64,000 nucleotides of DNA from Candidatus Paceibacterota bacterium. GTDB taxonomy: Bacteria > Verrucomicrobiota > Verrucomicrobiia > Limisphaerales > UBA8199. Positions 24,033 through 30,827 of this stretch are shown here, piece by piece. The notes under the pieces are model-generated. The model saw only the letters and a program-made list of their open reading frames with translations, searched no databases and had not been told where the DNA came from. Every line of letters starts with the position of its first letter. The first letter of the stretch is position 1. The stretch covers positions 37,243-101,242 of the forward strand of contig DAOTCE010000019.1 in the NCBI GenBank assembly GCA_035452965.1, given 5' to 3'. Both the position numbers and the translations under genes were made by a program.

Positions 24033-24650
24033 ATGCAAACAGACATTATCCCGGTCAGTGACCTTTTGAGGAAGAAACCGGATTGTCTCATCTACCACTT
24101 TTGCGGGAAGCCGATAACGGAAAGCGAGGTCCAGATTGAAGCCCAAATTCTAAGCTCAATTGAGCGTAACGGAACTGGCCTGTCTCTCTTTAGGACAGAG
24201 GGGATAGTCAAGGGGGAATTCTTTACACAGAGGAGAAGCACCGTTTATCAATTAAGACAGGGGCATACCAGAGCCGACTTTGCGTTTCTTAAGCACAATG
24301 AGCAAACCGTGGCAGACATCATTATGCTGTATCGTAATCCGATTTCTCAGGGTGACTATTTTTCTTTGAAGGACTTCGTTCTTAGAAAACTTTGCCTGAC
24401 CTTATTTGATGTTGGAATTTCTATGATTTTGGGGACAGCGAGCCCCAACTCGATGGTTGTGAAAAAAAAGCGAACCGAAGAGGCCCTTGTGAAGCTCTAC
24501 CAGCACCTTGGCTTTTCAAGGGTTCCCGGCTCCAATGAGGTCTTTATGACCAAGCAGGTTTTTACTGAGGCACTAACCGGAAGAAAAGTGCATTCCAGTT
24601 TTCAACGTCCCAGTAATTTGTCGGACGCCAGTAGGAGTCTGTTGCGGTGA
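24033..24650 (+). CDS. GNAT-fold-like protein, 205 aa (IE2 copy)
   Basis: The C-terminal EEALVKLYQHLGFSRVPGSN is the closing acetyltransferase motif. Upstream, S-S-I-E-R-N-G-T-G-L-S-L-F-R parallels IE1 T-I-M-R-Q-G-T-G-L-A-L-S-R, and T-L-F-D-V-G-I-S-M-I-L-G-T-A-S parallels T-L-F-G-L...I-G-H-A-S. The last 89 bp overlap the LamG gene on the other strand. The tail (after about residue 180) may therefore be foreign sequence created when the LamG gene arrived. Confidence 0.6.
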   Translation: MQTDIIPVSDLLRKKPDCLIYHFCGKPITESEVQIEAQILSSIERNGTGLSLFRTEGIVKGEFFTQRRSTVYQLRQGHTRADFAFLKHNEQTVADIIMLYRNPISQGDYFSLKDFVLRKLCLTLFDVGISMILGTASPNSMVVKKKRTEEALVKLYQHLGFSRVPGSNEVFMTKQVFTEALTGRKVHSSFQRPSNLSDASRSLLR

Positions 24651-25473
24651 AAGGTGCGCCCTGATTGGTCCAGTTCACCATGTCGGAGGAAACTTGGAAT
24701 TGATAATTTGAGCCAAAGGTGAGGTTGCTCGAATCCACATACACCGCCTTGTGAATCATTATGCTGCTGTTGGATTCCACAAAATACAATTGTGCCACTT
24801 CATTTGATGACAGGGCGCGATTGTAAATGCGGATGTCGTCCAAGGCTCCTATCCAACGAAGGTAAGGATTGGCAGGCTCGTATCCGACATAAAGCGGCGT
24901 ATTTGTGGTTGTATTCCACGAAGAAAACTCTGAGGCCGAAATGTATGATGGTATCGCCACACCGTTCGTGTAGAGACGAATCCCAGACAGACTATTCGAG
25001 TAGGTGTAAGCCAAGTGAAGCCAATGGCCCGTGCCTACATCCATACTCGTTCTCACGCTGGTCACATCGGAATAGATTCCGTTGGCCTGAAATACTCCCG
25101 GCACTAGGAAAAGTAGTCTTGAAGCCCTGCCATGCGAGGCGTTATCACCCCACCTGAGCAGGATACCATCTTGGATATTTGTTCGATAGCACCAAAGCGA
25201 TACGGTTCGCGCCATGTTGCTGACAATGGGAAAGGCACTGGTCGAGGCCAAGTATCCAGTGCCGTCAAACCAATAGCTTCGCCCCGGCATACCAAAACGG
25301 TCAGGTTGTAGGGTTGCGCCATGATTGACCAAATGGATGCCGTTCCCGCTTGCGTCAACCCCGCTTCCATTAAACGGGTAGTAGGCAACCAAGCCGTTAG
25401 TAAGCCAAGCTTGCCCTTGTGCGGTTGTGACCATCGCGGCCACAACGCCCAGAAATAGATTTAGTTTTCTCAT
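24562..25473 (-). CDS. Secreted LamG (concanavalin-like) protein, 303 aa
   Basis: A signal peptide (LFLGVVAAMVTTAQGQ) is followed by a LamG domain opening L-V-A-Y-Y-P-F-N-G-S-G-V-D-A-S-G-N-G and closing with I-G-A-L-D-D-I-R-I-Y-N-R-A-L-S-S-N-E-V. The C-terminal domain Y-Q-F-Q-V-S-S-D-M-V-N-W-T...Y-W-D-V-x-N-W is one I associate with Verrucomicrobiota extracellular proteins. There is no PEP motif or visible anchor. As in IE1, the element carries one LamG-like surface or secreted protein. Confidence 0.85.
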   Translation of the reverse strand: MRKLNLFLGVVAAMVTTAQGQAWLTNGLVAYYPFNGSGVDASGNGIHLVNHGATLQPDRFGMPGRSYWFDGTGYLASTSAFPIVSNMARTVSLWCYRTNIQDGILLRWGDNASHGRASRLLFLVPGVFQANGIYSDVTSVRTSMDVGTGHWLHLAYTYSNSLSGIRLYTNGVAIPSYISASEFSSWNTTTNTPLYVGYEPANPYLRWIGALDDIRIYNRALSSNEVAQLYFVESNSSIMIHKAVYVDSSNLTFGSNYQFQVSSDMVNWTNQGAPFTATDSYWRPTNYWDVENWNALFFRLVPQ

Positions 25474-25485
25474 TGAGCGATGAGA

Positions 25486-25528
25486 TTACCAACCCATTAG
25501 TAAAACCACAATAGCAGCGGATTGGTAA
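25486..25528. promoter_or_regulatory. Inverted repeat between LamG and XRE genes
   Basis: TTACCAA and TTGGTAA arms (25486-25492 and 25522-25528) lie in the divergent promoter gap, 16 bp before the XRE start codon. Position suggests an autoregulatory operator; the arms are short and far apart. Confidence 0.3.
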
Positions 25529-25544
25529 AATATCATTGGCGGCT

Positions 25545-25772
25545 ATGGGCAGAACACCCAAAAGCCGCCGGGACAAATACGGCGCATGGCTTCAACACCT
25601 GAGAAAAGAGAAAGGGCTGTCGCAGGACGCTCTGGCCGAAATGACCGGGGTTCCGCAGTCCACGCTGGCCTATTGGGAACGAACCGGGAAGCTGACGGGC
25701 CGGGAAACCATTTTCAAGCTGGCCAAAGCCCTTGGCGTCTCAGTCACCAAACTCTTGCGGGAAGGCGATTAA
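25545..25772 (+). CDS. XRE-family regulator, 75 aa
   Basis: A single HTH domain: GAWLQHLRKEKGLSQDALAE then M-T-G-V-P-Q-S-T-L-A-Y-W-E-R-T-G-K. Start at ATG 25545; the longer frame from 25536 uses a TTG. It precedes the small recombinase by 170 bp and probably regulates it or the LamG gene. Confidence 0.8.
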   Translation: MGRTPKSRRDKYGAWLQHLRKEKGLSQDALAEMTGVPQSTLAYWERTGKLTGRETIFKLAKALGVSVTKLLREGD

Positions 25773-25904
25773 ACGCCCCGCCCCGCGCTCCCAGTGGCCC
25801 CAGAGCCATCCTGAGGCACTGGTTGAGGCGTTGACACCCCCAGACTTGCCCAAGCCCCGTAGCGGCTTGCCCAAGAATTATCATCTAGAAACGAATGTTA
25901 CTAG

Positions 25905-25934
25905 TTGACACAAGAGGGCTTTTTGAGGTAATTT
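25905..25934 (+). promoter_or_regulatory. Promoter of the small serine recombinase
   Basis: TTGACA (25905-25910), 18-bp spacer, TAATTT (25929-25934). The start of transcription would fall on or next to the ATG at 25942, predicting a leaderless message. Confidence 0.65.
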
Positions 25935-25941
25935 GGGGGCC

Positions 25942-26592
25942 ATGAAACGATTAAAGTTCGTCGCCTACTACCGGGTAAGCACCGGAAAACAAGACAACGG
26001 CATTGACGCCCAAAAGGCGGCTGTAGCCCGATACCTCGCCTCCCTCGACTGTGACTTGCTGGCCAGTTTTGAGGAAGTGGAAACCGGAAAGCACAACAAG
26101 AGGCCGCAACTACAGGCTGCGATTCAACTCGCGAAGTCCAAGAAAGCGATTTTGGTTATCGCCAAGCTGGACAGGTTGAGCCGCAACGCGGCTTTCCTGC
26201 TACAACTACAGGATAGCGGGATTGATTTTGTTTGCTGCGATATGCCGAACGCAGACAAGTTGAGCGTTGGCATTTTTGCCCTGCTAGCGCAGAAGGAAAG
26301 GGAGATGATTTCTCAGCGCACCAAAGAGGGGCTGGCAGTCGTCAAGGCGCGTGGGGTGAAGCTTGGCAACCCAAACCCTGTCCCGTCTCTGAAAAAGGCT
26401 AGGGCAGCCTTCCAAGCGCAAAAGCGAGCCTTTGCCGCAGAAGCCTTGAAAGCAATCCGCGAAATTCAAAGCACAGGAATTGAGAGCCTGAACCGGATTG
26501 CCGATTGCCTGAACAAGCGGGGCGAAAAAACGGCAAGGGGCTGTAGTTGGACGGCAACGGCGGTCAAACGTTGCTTGGCTTGTGCGGTCTGA
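25942..26592 (+). CDS. Small serine recombinase (resolvase/invertase type), 216 aa
   Basis: Catalytic Ser in Y-Y-R-V-S-T-G-K-Q, A-K-L-D-R-L-S-R-N, and the long E helix (I-F-A-L-L-A-Q-K-E-R-E-M-I-S). A C-terminal HTH (S-L-N-R-I-A-D-C-L-N-K-R-G..W-T-A-T-A-V-K-R) completes it, the full length of a resolvase. It could invert or resolve a segment of IE2, or be the relic integrase of an older element nested inside IE2. It forms a cluster with two small downstream genes. Confidence 0.9.
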   Translation: MKRLKFVAYYRVSTGKQDNGIDAQKAAVARYLASLDCDLLASFEEVETGKHNKRPQLQAAIQLAKSKKAILVIAKLDRLSRNAAFLLQLQDSGIDFVCCDMPNADKLSVGIFALLAQKEREMISQRTKEGLAVVKARGVKLGNPNPVPSLKKARAAFQAQKRAFAAEALKAIREIQSTGIESLNRIADCLNKRGEKTARGCSWTATAVKRCLACAV

Positions 26593-26614
26593 ACAGCTAA
26601 CCTTAAGGAAGCCA

Positions 26615-26905
26615 ATGATTCCCAAAAACAAAGTCGGCAAAGCCTTTACTCGCCTGCTTGAGAAAATGGACCGCTCTGCGGTTAGCGCGATGCTGGGCGA
26701 TTGGAACGGCTCTGACTTGTCAGAGGACGGCGCAAAGATTTTTTGGATTGATGAGCGGAGCGGGACTGGAAAGCTGTATTACAGCAAGAGTGAGTTTTTT
26801 GCATGGCTGTTCAGCGATGAACCACTAGACCCCGCGCAGTATGCCCTAGACCAAGAATGGGTTGACCGGGTGAAGCTGGCGCGGCAAATCGCAACGGAGG
26901 TTTGA
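26615..26905 (+). CDS. Hypothetical protein, 96 aa
   Basis: Preceded by a good ribosome site (aaggaa) and beginning MIPKNKVGKAFTRLLEKMDR. Acidic and helical; no family recognised. It lies 22 bp after the small recombinase and 2 bp before the next gene, so it belongs to that transcript. Confidence 0.6.
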   Translation: MIPKNKVGKAFTRLLEKMDRSAVSAMLGDWNGSDLSEDGAKIFWIDERSGTGKLYYSKSEFFAWLFSDEPLDPAQYALDQEWVDRVKLARQIATEV

Positions 26906-26907
26906 CC

Positions 26908-27276
26908 ATGAATGCCCGAACTGCTCACCGCAGCTTGCGCCGAGTCCTCCCGCAGGTCACCCCGCAGGAAGTGGCCGAACTGCTTTTGCGGGAACAAAAG
27001 CGCAAACAGGCTAAGGCAGAACAGGGCAGGCTTTTGGGGCAGATTTCTGATTTGCTTTTCCGGTTGGACCCCGAAGGCATTTACCTGTCAGGCCGGGGTG
27101 CGTATGAAAATGAAGCCGGGGAGATTGCCCTTGAGTTGAGGCACTGCCGCACGGCAAGCGATGTTCAAGCACTGGTCGAACGGGTGTTCTGCGAGCAATT
27201 CGGGCCAGCGGAGCCGGGGAAGTATCAGGGGCTTGCTACTGAACTGAGAAAGGAGGTGACCAGACCAGCATTTTGA
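26908..27276 (+). CDS. Hypothetical protein, 122 aa
   Basis: Start at ATG 26908, 2 bp after the previous stop, with a ggagg-like site upstream. The first 55 residues are a basic helix (EVAELLLREQKRKQAKAEQG). The remainder is a small helical domain. No family recognised; last gene of the small-recombinase cluster. Confidence 0.6.
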   Translation: MNARTAHRSLRRVLPQVTPQEVAELLLREQKRKQAKAEQGRLLGQISDLLFRLDPEGIYLSGRGAYENEAGEIALELRHCRTASDVQALVERVFCEQFGPAEPGKYQGLATELRKEVTRPAF

Positions 27277-27533
27277 CCATTAGCGCGAGTTGTAATTGCG
27301 ATTAACGCGCAGTTGCGAGGCACCCCGAATTTATCCTTTTTTTGGGTGCTTGAGGGGGAGGCGGCGTGGCCGGGGTGTCCAAAAGTTAGCGCAGCACAAT
27401 TTTACGAGGGCACCAATTCTTGAAATTCTAATCGGTGCTCGCCTTTGCAAGATTTCATTCGGCCAATTTTCCTGCGAAGCCCCCATCCTTCAAAACCATT
27501 TTTCGCACCAGCAACCGCTTTGGCGGGAACAGC

Positions 27534-29729
27534 ATGGCTTTTAACGATGAATCTTGTTATGGTCCTCGCGTGTCCGTTGATGTTGGAAAAAAGTTGAACG
27601 CCAGTCAGCCCCGCGTTGCTGAGTTTTTCGCGGGAATCGGCCTTATGCGTTTGGGCCTGCAAGGTGCTGGCTGGCGCGTGGTTTATGCGAATGACCTCGA
27701 CCCCGACAAAGAGGAAATGTATTCGCACCATTTCCCAGACGCCCCAGAACATTTCCATTTAGAGGACGTTCACAAGGTTGCGAAGATTGCGGGTGAGAAA
27801 ATCCCTGACATTGATTTGGCTACCGCCTCATTTCCTTGCAACGATTTATCGCTTGCGGGTGCGATGGAGGGGCTAGGGGGCAAACAGTCCTCCGCATTCT
27901 GGGGGTTCATCAAAGTTCTAGAGAATCTTGGCGAACGCCGCCCCAAACTGGTGTTGCTGGAAAACGTTTTGGGCTTCCTCACTTCGCACAAGGGAGGCGA
28001 TTTCCGCAAAGCCATGCTCGCGTTGAACAGCTTGGGATACGCGGTTGACCCGTTCATAATGAATGCCGCTTGGTTCGTGCCGCAGAGCAGGCAACGGCTG
28101 TTTGTCGTTGGCAAGCGTGGGGCACAGTCCAACGTCAATTTTACAGATTCGATTTTGCGGCCCCCGGCCTTGGCGAAATTCATCAAAGCGAACAAGTCCA
28201 TCCGGTGGGCCATTGCTGACCTGCCAACACCGCCACAGTTGAAAGTGAGGCTAGAGGATATTTTGCAACCCCTGCCGCACACTTCTAAACAATGGTGGTC
28301 AACGGACAGGGTTGAATATTTTCTGAACCAGTTGAGCGAGAAGCACGCCGCGCTTGCCGCGCAACTAAAGGGGCAAAGAAACTACACCTACGGCACAGCC
28401 TTTCGGCGCATACGGAATAAACGCTCAATGGCAGAACTGCGAACAGATGGCATCGCAGGCTGTTTGCGAACGCCTCGCGGCGGCAGCGGAAGGCAAATCG
28501 TTTTCAAAGCTGGCAAGGGTGAGTTTTACGTAAGGCTCATGACCCCGCGTGAGTGCGCCCGATTGATGGGGGCAGACGAATTCAAGATTGATGTTCCCTT
28601 GAATCAGGCTCTTTTCGGTTTTGGCGATGCGGTTTGCGTTCCTGCTGTTAAGTGGATTGCTGAGAATTATCTCAACAAATGCCTTGAGCCGCAGCAGAAT
28701 GGCAAACCAATCGCACAGTCGAAGGCACAAAAAGTCACAACTCGTGATACCCGAATGAAAGACCAAGTTTTGAGAGCGTTTGAGGCGTGGTTTGCTGCGT
28801 TGCCCGTCTATCCCGAATCATGTGGCCCAGCCAGAGGCACCATTGCTGCCGCCCTTCATGTCCTTGAACTTTGCAAAACGAATTACTGTCTCAATTTGGA
28901 TTCTTATCGCACAGCCCACGGCAAGGCGCAGATTCGTGGACTCTCGCCAAAAAAGGTTCAGGGCATACTCGCGGGTTTTGACGAACATCGAATTTACCTA
29001 AAGGAAACGGGGCGAACAAACCGGGGTGGGCCGGGGGATATTGGCACGATGTTAGACGCCCTACGCCCCTTTGAACTGGAAAGATTGCCAACGGAGGAAC
29101 GGAACGAGATTCTGAAATCACTCCAAGGATTCTTAGTTGAGCGCGTAAAGGATTGGCACAACCAGCAGAGGCTTGAACCCTCCTTTGACCCGACGAAAAC
29201 CACATGGCAATTCGTCGCAGATTTGCTAACGAAGGCGAGGGAGAAAGGTAAGGACAGGATTTTATCTCAACACTTGGTCGGCGCGAAACTCGCGCTCCGG
29301 TTTCCAACCATGACCATTCAGAATTTTTCCTACAGCACCGCCGACAATCAGTTGGGCAGGGCGGGAGATTTTCACGTGGGCGACACCGCTTTCCATGTGA
29401 CCGTTAGCACCGGGGCTGGTGGTCAGGGCAGCGGGGTTTTCCAAAGATGCCTCGAAAACATTCAACAGGGAATCAGGGTCTATGTGATTGTTCCTGCCGG
29501 TAAGCTAACCGCAGCCCGAACACTTGCCGCCGAAGCTGCGGAAGGGAAGATAAGCGTGGAGAGCATCGAATCCTTTGTGAGTCAGAATATGGAGGAAATT
29601 GCTGAGTTTTCTGGCGAGCATCGGAAAGACAGACTTCGGGCGTTGCTGGAAAAGTATAATGAGCGCGTGGGGGCCGTTGAAACGGACAAATCGCTTTTGA
29701 TAAACATCCCGCCAAACCTCCTGCCATAA
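27534..29729 (+). CDS. Fused cytosine-C5 DNA methyltransferase and putative nuclease domain, 731 aa
   Basis: Residues about 25-395 are a complete C5 methylase. F-F-A-G-I-G is motif I, F-P-C-N-D-L-S-L-A is motif IV with the catalytic Cys, E-N-V-L-G-F is motif VI, P-Q-S-R-Q-R is motif VIII and F-G-D-A-V is motif X. After a linker, residues about 430-731 form a second domain I think is DUF4928-like, a family seen beside C5 methylases and regarded as a restriction-enzyme candidate. The start at 27534 is used because upstream residues in the frame look random. The next gene, 2-5 bp on, is vsr, the usual partner. A one-polypeptide restriction-modification enzyme is plausible. Confidence 0.8.
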   Translation: MAFNDESCYGPRVSVDVGKKLNASQPRVAEFFAGIGLMRLGLQGAGWRVVYANDLDPDKEEMYSHHFPDAPEHFHLEDVHKVAKIAGEKIPDIDLATASFPCNDLSLAGAMEGLGGKQSSAFWGFIKVLENLGERRPKLVLLENVLGFLTSHKGGDFRKAMLALNSLGYAVDPFIMNAAWFVPQSRQRLFVVGKRGAQSNVNFTDSILRPPALAKFIKANKSIRWAIADLPTPPQLKVRLEDILQPLPHTSKQWWSTDRVEYFLNQLSEKHAALAAQLKGQRNYTYGTAFRRIRNKRSMAELRTDGIAGCLRTPRGGSGRQIVFKAGKGEFYVRLMTPRECARLMGADEFKIDVPLNQALFGFGDAVCVPAVKWIAENYLNKCLEPQQNGKPIAQSKAQKVTTRDTRMKDQVLRAFEAWFAALPVYPESCGPARGTIAAALHVLELCKTNYCLNLDSYRTAHGKAQIRGLSPKKVQGILAGFDEHRIYLKETGRTNRGGPGDIGTMLDALRPFELERLPTEERNEILKSLQGFLVERVKDWHNQQRLEPSFDPTKTTWQFVADLLTKAREKGKDRILSQHLVGAKLALRFPTMTIQNFSYSTADNQLGRAGDFHVGDTAFHVTVSTGAGGQGSGVFQRCLENIQQGIRVYVIVPAGKLTAARTLAAEAAEGKISVESIESFVSQNMEEIAEFSGEHRKDRLRALLEKYNERVGAVETDKSLLINIPPNLLP

Positions 29730-29734
29730 TCGTG

Positions 29735-30130
29735 ATGGCCATGACACGTTCTCAAATCATGGCGCGAGTCCGTTCGCGAGGGAACGAGTCAACCGAGTTG
29801 AATCTGATTAAGATTCTGCGAAGCGCGGGGCTGCGAGGGTGGCGGCGTCACTGGCCAGTTTTCGGCAGTCCCGATTTCGCTTTTCCAAAAGCACGGCTCG
29901 CCGTTTTCGTTGACGGCTGTTTTTGGCATGGTTGCCCGAAGTGCTACCGCGCCCCGGCTTCAAACGTCCCTTACTGGCGTCAGAAAATCGAACGCAACCG
30001 GAAACGAGATTTACGGGTGAAAGGGGAATTGCGGAAACGCGGTTGGACTGTGATGCGGTTTTGGGAATGCCAGTTGAGGAAGGCTGGCAGAATCACCAAC
30101 CGAATCAGAACCGCGCTAGGTAAATTCTAA
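29735..30130 (+). CDS. vsr: Vsr very-short-patch-repair endonuclease
   Basis: The 131-aa protein has the Vsr order: R-S-Q-I-M-A-R-V-R-S-R-G-N-E-S-T-E, then F-G-S-P-D-F-A-F, F-V-D-G-C-F-W-H-G-C-P, and the C-terminal R-x-L-R-K-R-G-W-T-V-x-R-F-W-E-C. Vsr nicks T:G mismatches made by deamination of methylated cytosine, so it mitigates mutation by the adjacent methylase. GTG 29732, ATG 29735 and ATG 29741 are all possible starts. Confidence 0.92.
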   Translation: MAMTRSQIMARVRSRGNESTELNLIKILRSAGLRGWRRHWPVFGSPDFAFPKARLAVFVDGCFWHGCPKCYRAPASNVPYWRQKIERNRKRDLRVKGELRKRGWTVMRFWECQLRKAGRITNRIRTALGKF

Positions 30131-30131
30131 A

Positions 30132-30171
30132 CCCCCTGTGATGCAAAAAAATTCAACTTTTTTTCAGGGGG
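30132..30171 (+). terminator. Hairpin at IE2 right end, after vsr
   Basis: CCCCCTG and CAGGGGG pair, and inside them AAAAAAA pairs with TTTTTTT across a 6-nt loop. It lies just after the vsr stop and 62 bp before the right repeat, insulating comM from element transcription. Confidence 0.65.
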
Positions 30172-30232
30172 CAAAAGGCGCAGAATGGCCCTGTATTTAC
30201 AGGCGTTTTAGATGATTCTTCCTCTAGTATCT

Positions 30233-30241
30233 CAATTCATG
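30233..30241 (+). repeat. IE2 right attachment core (attR)
   Basis: caattcatg, identical to 20364-20372; comM coding sequence resumes here in the same frame. Confidence 0.85.
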
Positions 30242-30736
30242 CTGGTGGCGGCGATGAACCCGACGCCCGACGGCAAGATGCCCGGCGAATCGCGCAGCTC
30301 GCCGCGTGAGATTCAGAGTTACCTGGGCCGCATATCCGGCCCGCTGTTGGACCGGATTGACCTGCACGTGGAGGTGCCCCCGGTCAAGTTCCGCGAGATT
30401 ACCGGCGAGCGAAACGGCGAGCCGTCCGAGCAAATCCGCGCCCGGGTCGTCGCGGCGAGGCGGATTCAGCAGGCGCGGTTCAAGGACAAGCCGAAGATCA
30501 CCTGCAACGCCCGCATGGGCAGCCGGGAGCTGAAAAGCTACTGCGCCCTGGATGAGGCGACGATGGAGCTGCTGAAGTTCGCCATGACCGACTTGAACCT
30601 CAGCGCGCGCGCCTATGACCGCATCCTGAAAGTGGCTCGGACCATTGCCGACCTGGCGGGCGAGGAGAAGATCGGCAGTGCGCACATTTCCGAAGCCATC
30701 CAGTACCGCTCGCTGGACCGGCAATTGTGGACCTGA
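30233..30736 (+). pseudogene. comM: comM/yifB 3' fragment
   Basis: Q-F-M-L-V-A-A-M-N-P-T-P-D-G-K continues the AAA+ core (sensor 1 region). It runs through ISGPLLDRIDLHVEVPPV to the Mg-chelatase C-terminal domain, ending D-L-A-G-E-E-K-I-G-S-A-H-I-S-E-A-I-Q-Y-R. The C-terminal sequence is undamaged, so precise excision of IE2 alone would re-create the joint with the middle fragment. A short frame begins at an element-derived ATG at 30212, but the product would lack the nucleotide-binding motifs. Confidence 0.93.
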
Positions 30737-30827
30737 ACAGCCGGCGTGGCGGACAGTGACAGGAATCCCTTGAGGTGACGCAGACGTCCAAGCTGGCGTT
30801 ACGCCGTTATGCGGGGACCACGCGCGT

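Larger units (their letters stand above)
20364..30241. mobile_element. Integrative element IE2, complete, inserted in comM
   Basis: The element is bounded by the direct repeat caattcatg at 20364-20372 and 30233-30241, both in the comM reading frame (Q-F-M). Removing one copy with the intervening 9.87 kb restores M-T-F-P-S-Q-F-M-L-V-A-A-M-N-P. It encodes a large serine recombinase directly inside the left end, a small serine recombinase, a methylase/Vsr set and the four-gene module also found in IE1. GC is lower than in the chromosome and I saw no GATC. Confidence 0.93.
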
